Below are positions 1 through 8,800 of a stretch of DNA of 64,000 bases, piece by piece. The stretch is taken from positions 1-64,000 of the forward strand of contig NZ_JAAKGV010000026.1 in NCBI RefSeq assembly GCF_011043735.1, written 5' to 3'. Origin of the DNA: Methylobacterium sp. DB0501. GTDB taxonomy: Bacteria > Pseudomonadota > Alphaproteobacteria > Rhizobiales > Beijerinckiaceae. Position 1 is the first letter of the stretch. Each line of letters begins with the position of its first letter. The notes under the pieces are model-generated. The model was not told the origin of the DNA. It saw only the letters and a program-made list of their open reading frames with translations, and searched no databases. The translations under genes and the position numbers were made by a program.

Positions 1-245
1 GCCGAAAGCGAGGACGGGGCGAAAGAAAGGGAGGCGGCCTGACGGCCGCTCGCCGCCGCGTGAGCTGCGGCGAAGCCCGTCCGTCGCGCAGGTTCGGCGG
101 CCGCCCGCACGGGTGGTTGCCGCAGGCTGGAGACCGATCGGGAAACCTGGAATTGAAGGTCGCGCCGCGCGGCACGAACCAGGGTGATGCCCCGCCCCGA
201 TCGACGGGATCGAGGACCGCCGGTGGCGGCCCTGGGGGAGGGGGC

Positions 246-419
246 TCAGCCCTCCGTGGAGAGCTTGGCGACCTCGGCCTGGGCGGCCTTCAGCTCGGCC
301 GCGATGGTGCGCCGCTCGCGCGGGCAGGAGACCGAGGCCAGCTCGGCCTGGAGTTCCGCGACGTGGGTCATGAGGGCGAAGCGGGCGTGGGCGGGGAGGC
401 TCGAGGTGGGGCGCGGCAT
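246..419 (-). CDS. small hypothetical protein, 57 aa
   Basis: This is an unrecognised small protein. The start is the ATG at 419, preceded by AGGGA at a workable distance. The longer upstream frame reads as low-complexity GC-rich sequence and was not used. The C-terminal two thirds is rich in Ala, Glu, Leu and Arg with a heptad-like pattern (AELQAEL, AAELKAAQAEVAKL), so a short coiled coil is likely. The inter-stem element at about 510-605 lies upstream of it, as it does for the DUF2493 and DUF736 genes. Function is unknown; coding status rests on composition and the ribosome binding site. Confidence 0.5.
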   Translation of the reverse strand: MPRPTSSLPAHARFALMTHVAELQAELASVSCPRERRTIAAELKAAQAEVAKLSTEG

Positions 420-509
420 CGGTGGGGTGTCCCTGGCGCTCGGGACCGTCCCGGCGCGATGCGACCCCCCAAACAGGCGACGGCGCCGCCCGCACCCCGA
501 AGGGGCCGG

Positions 510-605
510 AGCGCAGCGGAGGACCGGCCGGACGGGCGATTTTGTCCCGCGAGGAATGGCGCGCAGCGCCAGGGGAAAATCGTCTGGCCGGACGGTTGCG
601 GGCGG
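510..605 (-). repeat. covarying stem-loop element, copy E1
   Basis: A long imperfect stem pairs CGATTTT (538-544) with AAAATCG (576-582). It extends outward through CCGGACG-like arms and encloses a small GGCGC/GCGCC hairpin and a CCGCGAGGA segment. A tail on one side reads GGAGCGCAGCGGAGGAC. The same architecture recurs at 4512-4640 and 35790-35890, each time about 90-130 nt upstream of a minus-strand start codon. The function could be a leader RNA, an attenuator or a terminator. Confidence 0.45.
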
Positions 606-1238
606 TGACGGCGTCTGTTCCCTTGTCGCCATCGTGTTGGGACGGTCCGACGCTGTGGCGAACGTCGGCGCCGCGGCTCACCGACGTTTCCGCATGGTCG
701 GGTCGGCCGGCCACCGTGCTTGCCGGACTTGGCGAGGTGGCCGCTTCCCACGCTCGCCGCTGCTCCAGAATGGCTCGGGAGGACGCCCCCCAACGCGCGC
801 CGCCTCCTCCCGATGGCGCCCACGCGGGGCGGTTCCAGCCTCACCCCTGGCCACGTGGGGCACCTCCTCATGGGGAGGGCCGCCTCGTCCTGGCGCCGGT
901 CGGCACCGCTTCCGTGCTGACCGACCTGAACGGGTATGCTACCCCAAGGACAATCGGCCCAACTCCGGGGCAGCCATGTCTCTTCGGCCGCGCCGGCCCC
1001 TCGCCAGCCCCGACACGATCAGCACCGGCACCCTCGACCGGATCGCCGCGCTGCTCGGGGTTCCAGCCTCTACTTACCTCGATCCGAACCCTGGGGCCGC
1101 CGAGGGCCTCGGGACGAATGCCCTTCCGGGTCTGTGGGAGCAGCGCGACGTGCCTCCCGGCCGGGCCAGGGGGTTCAACCGTCCCGCGATGCCAGGTCGC
1201 CCTTCACACCGCGCTCCGGATCTGCATGGAGGCCCCCC
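606..1238. other. gene-poor stretch, possible HTH remnant
   Basis: No convincing intact gene is visible. From an ATG at 976 the plus strand reads a short piece, ISTGTLDRIAALLGVPAS, that resembles the end of an XRE-type helix-turn-helix domain. The sequence after it stops looking like coding DNA before 1296. I read this as a degraded regulator fragment at roughly 976-1100. The other long open frames here are GC-rich shadows on both strands. Confidence 0.3.
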
Positions 1239-1697
1239 ATGGTCGCCACGGAACTCAGCCCCCCGTCGGCGTCCGACGGGGCGCGAACCCCGATGAGGCT
1301 CGTGTTCGAGGCCGGCACCACGCTCCGCTTCGAGGTGTCCGAACCGATCGACTTCCGCCTCTCGCTCGATGTCGGCTTCGCGACGATCGTCGCCAACGGG
1401 GTCGAGGACGTGGCCGACCTGGTGGCGGCCTTCCAGTTGCAGGATATGGAGCGGGTGTCCTGCCACCGTTACGGCTTCGCACTGGATGAGGTCGGGGAGG
1501 ACGCCGATCGGCGCGTCGTCTATCGCGACAAGGCGGTCGAGGTCCGGATCCTCCGCAGCGACTACGATCGGATCGCCGGCGTCGTGGCGGATCTGATCGC
1601 GGATCCACGCGTCCAGGCGGCGTTCCAGCAGGCCTACAGGCGGCACGCTGCCGCCTCGTGGGAGGCCGCCTGGCACCCTGGTCCCGGAGAGGCGTAA
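1239..1697 (+). CDS. hypothetical protein, 152 aa
   Basis: This is an unrecognised soluble protein. The ATG at 1239 is chosen because GGAGG lies at 1228-1232 with a 6-nt spacer; a second Met at residue 19 is an alternative. The sequence is mixed alpha/beta with many acidic residues (VGFATIVANGVEDVADLVAAF), no membrane segment and no visible catalytic motif. It is the only plus-strand gene before the first toxin-antitoxin pair and faces it tail to tail. It is probably a plasmid-borne conserved hypothetical. Confidence 0.6.
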   Translation: MVATELSPPSASDGARTPMRLVFEAGTTLRFEVSEPIDFRLSLDVGFATIVANGVEDVADLVAAFQLQDMERVSCHRYGFALDEVGEDADRRVVYRDKAVEVRILRSDYDRIAGVVADLIADPRVQAAFQQAYRRHAAASWEAAWHPGPGEA

Positions 1698-1761
1698 CGC
1701 CTTGGCAATGGGGAAGCCGACGGTCACGATTATCCAAGCGTGAGCGGTGCGATGGCGCTTG

Positions 1762-2169
1762 CTACCGTCTCGGTACGCTGCGAGCCTTGCCGGCTCTGAT
1801 GGCCGCAGCGGCAGCCGCTGCGATCCGGGACATGAATTTCCGCGAGAACCGGCCGAGCGGCTTGGCGTCCTCGAGCGCCCAGGACGCGGCGAGGTCGTCG
1901 GTGTTGAACTCGTCCACGATGACCCAGGCCGGGGTGTAGAGCTTCGCACGGCGGGCCTCGGTCTCCGGCACCTCGACGACGTGGGCGGACGAGCCCGGTG
2001 GCTGGCTGGTGATCGGAAACAGGAGGGGCTTCTGGCGCCCGTCCTTGCCGGCGACGATGAGCATGACGCAGGTCGGACGTGCCTTGCGCCCGGCCTCCTC
2101 GCCCCGATCGTACTCCCGCGCCCACAGGTAGGAGTAGAGGATGATCTCGCCGTGCTGCGGCTCAGTCAT
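1762..2169 (-). CDS. PemK/MazF-like toxin of a type II TA pair
   Basis: This 135-aa protein resembles PemK-like growth inhibitors. It opens with GEIILYSYLWAREYDRGEEAG followed by K-x-RP-x-CVMLIV, the usual early strand, Arg-Pro turn and hydrophobic strand of that fold; known members cleave RNA. The start at 2169 overlaps the stop of the upstream antitoxin by 8 nt, so the two are translationally coupled. The Ala-rich tail (IAAAAAAAIRAG) is unusual. A related pair lies at 37398-38079 with the same gene order. RNase activity is inferred from the family and not visible as defined catalytic residues. Confidence 0.65.
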   Translation of the reverse strand: MTEPQHGEIILYSYLWAREYDRGEEAGRKARPTCVMLIVAGKDGRQKPLLFPITSQPPGSSAHVVEVPETEARRAKLYTPAWVIVDEFNTDDLAASWALEDAKPLGRFSRKFMSRIAAAAAAAIRAGKARSVPRR

Positions 2170-2413
2170 CCCGCCCGTCGTCCTGCGCGACGGCATCGAG
2201 CCCGGCCAGGATCTCGTCGCGCTCCGGACCCGTCAGGTCCTCGGCACGGTGCGCGCGCTGGGTGCCGCCGCCGGTGAGACGGTCGAACTGCTCGGCCGTC
2301 AGCAGAACGAACTTGCGCTTTCCGCGCTTGGTGATGTCCACGGGGCCGCGGAACGCCGCCTCGACCACCTCGCCGGATTTGTTGCCGAGATCCGTCAGGG
2401 TGAAACTCGCCAT
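2162..2413 (-). CDS. Phd/YefM-like antitoxin
   Basis: This 83-aa antitoxin starts at the ATG at 2413, with GGAGGA 7-8 nt before it. The N-terminal half (TLTDLGNKSGEVVEAAFRG, then PVDITKRGKRKFVLLTAEQF) matches the pattern of prevent-host-death proteins: a short helix, a beta strand with K-x-G-K, and a conserved L-L-T-x-E-x-F helix. This half should bind the operator. The acidic C-terminus (GLDAVAQDDGRDD) would wrap the toxin. It lies upstream of and overlaps the PemK-like toxin gene, the normal order. Confidence 0.72.
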   Translation of the reverse strand: MASFTLTDLGNKSGEVVEAAFRGPVDITKRGKRKFVLLTAEQFDRLTGGGTQRAHRAEDLTGPERDEILAGLDAVAQDDGRDD

Positions 2414-2484
2414 CGCTGCCTCCTCCGCTCTCCATGAAGTAGCTGAATTAGCTGTTTCAGGCAATGAGGGCAGGGGAGGTCCGA

Positions 2485-2612
2485 CGCCTGAGCGCCGGGC
2501 TCAACGCCCCGCCGGACGAGAATGCCCACGCCTTGCCGACGAGGTTGTGGCTGATGCGGCCGTCGGGTCAGTGCACGATCCGATCGGCATCCAATCCCGG
2601 ATCGTGTCCGCG
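2485..2612 (-). pseudogene. 3' fragment of a DUF2493 gene
   Basis: This stretch aligns at the nucleotide level with the 3' end of the intact DUF2493 gene at 3455-3600. It shares the run encoding the final Ile-Pro-Val-Arg-Arg-Gly-Val region, the GCGAGGTTGT block and the CCGATCGGCATC block. The alignment has several small gaps and no continuous frame. It is a decayed duplicate tail lying between the antitoxin gene and the DUF4267 gene, and shows that a second copy was once present or was partly duplicated. Confidence 0.6.
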
Positions 2613-2748
2613 GTGGGTGGATGAGCGGTCCGGCCGATGCTAGGATGACAACTCGCGATAGCTGCCATCGATGAGGTGGCGTCGGCTTTCCCGGAACGAC
2701 CATCAATCAGGGAGGATCGTATCGTACCCAGCTTTGGCCAACCGAGAG

Positions 2749-3135
2749 ATGCAAATGTACTGGTTCTCGATGGCAGTGGCGCTGCTGGTGGCACTGGGGA
2801 TCATCGCGCTCGGCATCCTGTACCTTGCAAACCCAAGAGCAGCGACGCGGAGTTTCGGCCTCCCGCTTCCCGAAGAAGGGGCGAATGTCGCATGGTGGCT
2901 TCGCCTCAAGGGCGTGCGCGACATCTCTTCAGGACTGGTCGTGCTGGCCTTGATGGCGTGGGGGCCGCCGCGCGTGGTCGGCCTCGCCCTGCTGATCGAG
3001 GCACTGATCCCTGTCGGCGACATGTCACTGATATTAGCCGCGAAAGGCTCGACCTGGAGAGCTTTCGGCATACACGGCCTCACGGCGGTGCTGATGATCG
3101 TGGCCGCCATCCCCCTGTTCATGCAAACGGCCTGA
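2749..3135 (+). CDS. DUF4267-type small membrane protein
   Basis: A 128-aa integral membrane protein with four predicted hydrophobic segments: MAVALLVALGIIALGILYLA, then VRDISSGLVVLALMAWG, VVGLALLIEALIPVGDM and IHGLTAVLMIVAAIPLF. The spacing and the charged loop with NPRAATRSFGLPLP match the DUF4267 family, whose function is not known. I start at the ATG at 2749; the ATG at 2755 is equally possible. Its neighbours are on the opposite strand, so it is a single-gene unit. It is less GC-biased than the backbone genes and may be a later arrival. Confidence 0.7.
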   Translation: MQMYWFSMAVALLVALGIIALGILYLANPRAATRSFGLPLPEEGANVAWWLRLKGVRDISSGLVVLALMAWGPPRVVGLALLIEALIPVGDMSLILAAKGSTWRAFGIHGLTAVLMIVAAIPLFMQTA

Positions 3136-3454
3136 AGTGCTGCACCCTCTCGGTCCGGCCCCTCGGCGCCGTGTTCGACCAACGGAACGGTCGCCGTCGA
3201 ACTGCCAAGACTGAGCCGACGACGGCCCGGCAGGCTCACAAGCGGCCGGGAGCACCGATCTGAATGGGGCGCACCCCTAGTGCACCATGGCATGCAGTCT
3301 GTTTTGGGTGTCAACAAGGACCATCCAAAACGAACTTTTTCAAGCGCACCATCTATAGAGGACCGGCATTGCGAATGCCGTGAAGCGGACTTCGTGAAGG
3401 TCCACACGGGGTCGACATCGGCCCCTCGCGTCGGGACGTTGAGGAAGCCGGCGC
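3136..3454. other. intergenic stretch with two inverted repeats
   Basis: No gene is supported. Two small dyads are visible: GTTTTGG at 3301-3307 with CCAAAAC at 3325-3331, and a perfect 7-bp hairpin, CGGCATT-GCG-AATGCCG, at 3364-3380. The second sits about 75 nt downstream of the minus-strand DUF2493 stop and could contribute to transcript ending, although no U-run follows it. Confidence 0.35.
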
Positions 3455-4381
3455 CTAAGCGCTGGCCTTCACGCCCCGCCGCACGGGAATGCCCTTGGTC
3501 AGCGCCTTGTCGGCGAGGTTGTCGGAGATGCCACCGCCGGGGAAGTGGACGACCCCGATCGGCATCTGCTCCAGGATCGCGTCGTTGCGGCGGAACGGCG
3601 CCGCCTTGCTGTGGCGCTTCCAGTCGGGGCGGAACACCACCTGGGCGACCTTGCGGTTCGCAGCCCATTTCGCCGCGATCAGCTCGGCGCCCTCGCCACC
3701 ACCGTGCAGCAGGACCATGTCGGGGTGCTTGGCGCGCACCCGGTCGAGGGTATCCCAGATCACCGTGACGTCCTGGTACTGCTTGCCGCCCGTGAACGCG
3801 ATCCGGGTGCCCTGAGGAAGGTGGATCTCGGTCTCCGCCCGGCGCCGGGCGCTGATGTAGTCGCGCGAGTCGATCATTGCCGCGGTCATGGTGGCGTGGT
3901 TGACCCGCGAGCCCGAGTGCGGGCGCCACAGCGACTTGGTGGTGCGAGTGAAGAGATGGGCGGCGGCGTCGCGGGCGTACTCGAAGGCGTTGCGGCGCTC
4001 CGACAGCGTCAGCCCGAGGGCGGTCAGGCGTTCGAGCTCGACGGAGAGCACCTCGCTGCCGTCCTGCTCGCGCTGGCTCGCCCTCTGCGCCTGCTCGTTC
4101 TCGTCGAGCTTGCGCTCGACCTGCTCGACGCGGCGGTGGAAGACGTTGACGAAGGCCCACAACACGTCCTCGAGGTCGTCCTCCAGGCGGGTGCCGGCAA
4201 AGGCCTGCTCGAGCCCGGACATCGCCCCGCGCAGGGCCTGATCCATCGCGCCCTTGGCCGGGAGCGGCCGGGGATCGTCATGCTCCTCGAACGGGCGGTA
4301 GCCGGTGACCGCCAGCTCCTCCAGCAGGGTGGGATCGGCGGGCAGGTCCTCGTCGCGGTCGTGGATCGCGTGGTCGAGCAT
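3455..4381 (-). CDS. DUF2493 (SLOG superfamily) protein
   Basis: A 308-aa protein. The ATG at 4381 has AGGAG 7 nt upstream. The first half is charged and helical, with a coiled-coil-like stretch (VEQVERKLDENEQAQRASQ). The second half is the DUF2493 fold: a beta strand IAFTGGKQY, a helix, then MVLLHGGGEGAELIAAKWA and later VHFPGGGISDNLADKAL. These Gly-rich loops are the nucleotide-ligand loops of SLOG proteins. The family is common on alphaproteobacterial plasmids and may bind a nucleotide-derived ligand; no enzyme activity can be claimed. A decayed copy of its 3' end lies at 2485-2612, and stem-loop element E2 precedes it. Confidence 0.78.
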   Translation of the reverse strand: MLDHAIHDRDEDLPADPTLLEELAVTGYRPFEEHDDPRPLPAKGAMDQALRGAMSGLEQAFAGTRLEDDLEDVLWAFVNVFHRRVEQVERKLDENEQAQRASQREQDGSEVLSVELERLTALGLTLSERRNAFEYARDAAAHLFTRTTKSLWRPHSGSRVNHATMTAAMIDSRDYISARRRAETEIHLPQGTRIAFTGGKQYQDVTVIWDTLDRVRAKHPDMVLLHGGGEGAELIAAKWAANRKVAQVVFRPDWKRHSKAAPFRRNDAILEQMPIGVVHFPGGGISDNLADKALTKGIPVRRGVKASA

Positions 4382-4511
4382 CTGAAGGCTCCTTCGGGTC
4401 CGGGGTGACCGCGTCCATCGCGGCCTTCCTGGCGACCCAAGGCCGGGCCCGGGGGCCTGGCGCACCTGCGCGGCATCCGCATCGCACGCCAAGCGATGCG
4501 GCTCGCGCGGG

Positions 4512-4640
4512 CCGGAGCAAAGCGGAGGACGGCCCCTGGCCGTCGATTTTGCCTCGCGATGCAAAGCCGCCGTCAGGCGGCGGCGGAAAATCGTCGGCCG
4601 GGGCCATTGCGCCCAAGGTCCCCGGCCCGGCACAAGTCGC
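4512..4640 (-). repeat. covarying stem-loop element, copy E2
   Basis: A near-perfect stem of about 19 bp pairs GGCCCCTGGCCGTCGATTTT (4531-4550) with AAAATCGTCGGCCGGGGCC (4587-4605). Inside are a GCCGCC/GGCGGC hairpin and a CTCGCGATG segment. GGAGCAAAGCGGAGGAC flanks it at 4514-4530, as in E1. It fills the 337-bp gap between the Toprim gene stop (4719) and the DUF2493 start (4381). It could act on either gene. Confidence 0.5.
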
Positions 4641-4718
4641 CCTCTGAAGAAGGCCGTGGACGCAGGTCCTCTCACGGCCCGGGGCAGCCCGCCGCTCGCC
4701 CCCAAGGCTCATGACCGC

Positions 4719-5777
4719 TCAGGCCGCCGCCGCCTCCTCGAAGCGCAGGTGCGCCACCGCATCGTTCGGGTCGAGCTGCGGCGCCAGATGCAGGGCGAGA
4801 TCGCGCGGGCCGAGGTGGCACAGGTCGCGGTTGAAGTCGTCCTCGCGCGGGATCAGTTCGGTCACCAGGATCCCCTCGGCCTCGGCGCGGCGGCGCAGGA
4901 TCCCCGCCCCTCGCCCGCCGGCCTCGTCGGCGTCGCGGGCGATGTAGAGGTGGCGCAGGCCGGGCGGAAGGATCAGGGCGCCGAGGTGCCCGGCCGAAAG
5001 AGCCGCGACGTGCGGCACGTCCGGCATCAGCCTGTGGACCGACAGCACCGACTCGGTGCCCTCGCCCGCGACCAGCAGGTGAGGCACGGTTCCGCCAAAG
5101 CGCACGCCGTGGCCGAGCAGGTTCCCGAGCGACCGCCGGGGCTTGGGGAGATCCGCCTTGCCGCGCCCGTCCGGGGCGAGCCAGGTCCGGCCGACGCCGG
5201 TGACGGCGCCCGACAGGTCGGTGACGGTCGCCAGCAGGGCCGGATGCCACGTGTCCGGGCCCGGGGCCTTGCGGGACGCCCGGTACAGGCAGCGCGGGTG
5301 GAAGCGGAGCGCAGCCAGACTGAGCGCGTGCTCGAGCCCGCGCGAGCGCAGGTAGGCCGCCGCCGGCGTGCCGGCGAGCAGCCGGCCGTGGCGCAGCAGG
5401 CGCCGGGCCGACTCGGTCGTATCGCGCGCCTCCGGAAGCGGGCGGGTCCGCTCCGGCTCGGGTGGCAGGGGCAGGCGCAGGAACGCCCGCGCCTCGGCAA
5501 GAGCATCCTTCCAGCCGTCGCCGCGCTGGATCCGGATCAGGTCGAGCAGGTCGCCGTGCTCGGCCGTGGCCGCATCCTGCCACCGCCCGCGGGCGCCCTT
5601 GCCGCTGGCCGGACCGGTCAGGCGCACGTAGAGCGACCCGCCTTGCGTGTTGTGGACGTCGCCGACGCACCAGTACCGGCCGGAGCGATGTCCGTTGGAG
5701 AGGTAGCGGCGGCAGAAAGCCTCGACGTTCTCGGCGAGCTGGCGGGCGATCTCCGCGGCGGGGGGTAGGGTCGACAT
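4719..5777 (-). CDS. Toprim domain protein (primase-like)
   Basis: A 352-aa protein. The ATG at 5777 has GGGAGG 6 nt upstream. The N-terminal part (YWCVGDVHNTQGGSLYVRL) resembles the zinc-finger-like region of plasmid primase-type Toprim proteins. The central region carries RGLEHALSLAALRFHP. The C-terminal Toprim fold shows the acidic motif LLVAGEGTESVLSV followed by LYIARDADEAGGRGA with the DxD pair. Toprim domains catalyse phosphotransfer in primases and topoisomerases. It lies 26 nt downstream of the strawberry-notch gene and is probably co-transcribed with it, which suggests a joint role in plasmid replication or maintenance. Confidence 0.8.
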   Translation of the reverse strand: MSTLPPAAEIARQLAENVEAFCRRYLSNGHRSGRYWCVGDVHNTQGGSLYVRLTGPASGKGARGRWQDAATAEHGDLLDLIRIQRGDGWKDALAEARAFLRLPLPPEPERTRPLPEARDTTESARRLLRHGRLLAGTPAAAYLRSRGLEHALSLAALRFHPRCLYRASRKAPGPDTWHPALLATVTDLSGAVTGVGRTWLAPDGRGKADLPKPRRSLGNLLGHGVRFGGTVPHLLVAGEGTESVLSVHRLMPDVPHVAALSAGHLGALILPPGLRHLYIARDADEAGGRGAGILRRRAEAEGILVTELIPREDDFNRDLCHLGPRDLALHLAPQLDPNDAVAHLRFEEAAAA

Positions 5778-5803
5778 GGTGGCCTCCCGGTCCGGTCGCG
5801 GTA

Positions 5804-8800
5804 TTAAGCGTGGCCTTTGGCGTTTGTGCAACGCAGCAGCGGATGACGGTCGAGCAGAGCCGTCAGGATCGCCGGCCCGCGCTCCCCGGCGGGGATGAAC
5901 AGGCGGGTGCGCCAAGCGATCACCTCGGCGAACAGCCCGAGCGCCTTCAGGCCAGCCCGGGCGCTGTCGCTCGCCCCGATCAGCTCGACCCGGTCCTCGC
6001 CCATCACCCGCACGCGCCGGACCTGCAGGCCGCCGGTGAGTTCCAGGCCGGCCCGGCCGGAGAGCAGGGCGGCGAAGGCCTCGGCCGGAGCCATGGCGGT
6101 GCCGGCGCCGAGGCCGAGCCGCTCGCGGGTGACGGGCAGGTCCTCGGGCTCGACGACGCGGCCGACGATGCGCTCGCCCGCGTCGGTCACGAGGCGGAAC
6201 ACACGCATGTCGATGCCCGGCAGCCGGTCCCAGATCGGCAGGAGCAGGCCGGTGACGACGTGCAGGGTGCGCTCCTCGAATTCGGGCAGGCTGGCGAGTT
6301 CGCCGCTCCAGGCGGCCCGGAACGCGGCCGCGCCGGCCTCCCTGAACTGCGAGCGGTCGAACTGGTCCCGGTCGAGGATCTGGCGCTGGAGCGGACGCAC
6401 CAGGCGCACCCGCGCCACCACCGAGCCGTCCTCCCGGGTCTCGCTCGCCGCGCGACCGGCGAGCGCCGGGCGGCCGGACTTGGCGTTGACCACCGGCTGA
6501 TAGCCCTCCGCGATCAGGTCGAGGGCGGCATCGAGGTCGAGCGGCTTGAGCCGGCGCCGCTCGGCAATGGTGAGGAGATGTGTGCGGGCGCCGCTGCGGG
6601 GATGGGTGTAGGCCACCGCGCGGTCGGTGACCGTGAACGACTCGGCGGTGAGCACCTCGACCCCGACATCGTAGACCCCGGCGCTGATCGCGCCCTCGAT
6701 CACCAGGGCCAGGCGCTCCTCGAACGCCTCGAACAGGCGGTTCTGGACGGCGATGCGCAGCGCCAGGACGCGGTTGAGGAAGCGGCCGATCGGCGGCAGC
6801 TCGTCGAGCAGGCCCCCGGTCTCGCTGGTGAGCGCCAGCCCGGTCATCGCCTCGAATTCCTTGAGCGGGCAGCCGGCGATCTCGCCCCGCACGATCGCCC
6901 AGTAGAGCTGGCGCAGGGCCGTGGCGGCGTAGGGTCCCTCCAGGTTGTCCTCGGGCCGGAACAGGCCCTGGCCGCCGGTCTGGCGCTGGCCCCGCGTGAT
7001 CGCCCCGAGCGTGTCGAGGCGGCGCGCGATGGTGGAGAGGAAGCGCTTCTCGCCCTTCACGTCGGTGGTGACCGGCCGGAACAGCGGGGCCTGCGCCTGG
7101 TTCGTGCGGTTGGTGCGGCCCAACCCCTGCACCGCGGCGTCGGCCTTCCAGCCGGCCTCCAGCAGGTAGTGGACGCGCAGGCGCTGGTTCTTCGCGCCCC
7201 GGTCGGCATGGTAGCTGCGCCCGGTGCCGCCGGCATCGGAGAACACCAGGATCCGCTTCTCGTCGTCCTGGAAGGCCTGGGTCTCGCTGAGATTGGCCGC
7301 ACCCGGCCGGTTCTGGAGCACGAGGCGGTCGACCCCGTCCTTGCCCGTCCGGCGCACGATCCGGCGCGAGCGGCCGGTCACCTCGGCGACGGCGTCGGTG
7401 CCGAAGTGCTGCACCAACTGATCGAGCGCCGATTGCACGGGGGCGAGGGCGCACAGGTGCTCGATCAGGGCGTCGCGGCGCTCGACCGCCTCGCGGCATT
7501 GCACGGGCCGACCCTCGGCGTCGATGACCGGCCGGGACAGGATCGTGCCGCCCTCGTCGGTGTAGGGCTCGTAGAGCTGGGTCGGGAAGGCGCTGGCGAG
7601 GTACTCCATGACGTACTCGCGCGGCGTGACGTCGACCTGAAGGTCGCCCCATTCGTCCGAGGGGATCTGGGCCAGGCGCCGCTCCATCAGCGCCTCGCCG
7701 GTCGAGACGATCTGGACGACGGCGGCGTGGCCTTCCGCGATCCCGGCCTCGACCGCCGCGATCAGGGAGGGGCACTTCATCGCCGTGAGCAGGTGGTTGA
7801 AGAAGCGCTGCTTGCTCGACTCGAAGGCCGAGCGCGCCGCGGACTTGGCCGCCCGGTTCAGCGTTCCGGACGCGCCGGTGACGCCCGAGGCCTTGAGCGC
7901 CGCATCGAGGTTGGTGTGGATCACCTGGAAGGCGTCGGCGTAGGCATCATAGATCGCCGTCTGCTCGGGGGTCAGCCTGTGCTCGAGCATCTCGACCTCG
8001 ACGCCGGCATAGGACAGCGAGCGGGCGGTGTAGAGGCCGAGCGCCTTCAGGTCGCGGGCCAGAACCTCCATCGCCGCGAGCCCGCCCTGCTGCATGGCGG
8101 TCACGAAATCGGAACGGGTCGGGAACGGGAAGCTGCCCCCGCCCCACAGGCCGAGGCGGTGGGCGTAGGCCAGCTTCTCGACCGTGACGGCTCCGGTGGC
8201 GCTGACGTAGAGCACCCGGGCGTCGGGCAGGCGGTACTGGAGCGCCAGCCCCGCCTTGCCCTGCTGCGAGGCCTCGACCACGCCGCGGTCCCCGGAGCCG
8301 GCGGCGGCGTTGGCGAGCTGGTGGGCCTCGTCGAGGGCGATCACGCCGTCGAAGTCCGGCCCGAGCCAATCGCAGACCTGGTCGAGGCGCGAGCCGGCAC
8401 CGTTGCGGCCCGCCCCGCGCAGGGTGGCGAAGGTCGTGAACAGGATGCCTTCCGAGAGCGTCACCGGCTTGCCGGGGGCGAAGCGGGAGAGCGGCACGAT
8501 CTGGAGCGGCTCGCGGCCGAGATGGCGCCAGTCGCGCTGGGCGTCCTCCAGCAGCGCGTCGGATTTCGACACCCACAGCGCCCGGCGCCGGCCGGAGAGC
8601 CAGTTGTCGAGGATGATCCCGGCGACCTGGCGGCCCTTGCCGGCGCCGGTGCCGTCGCCGAGGAAGAAGCCCTGGCGGAAGCGCACCGCACCCTCCGCAC
8701 CCGCGGCCGCGGCCGCGGCCGCGAGGACGGTGCCGGTCTCGTCGACGGTCCAGTGGCCGGGCAGGTGGCGAGCATGGGCGGCGCCGGCGTAGATCACCGT

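Noticed and set aside
246-632. Longer version (128 aa) of the first small gene
   Set aside because: The extra N-terminal part overlaps stem-loop element E1 and reads as shadow sequence; a good ribosome binding site precedes the internal ATG at 419.
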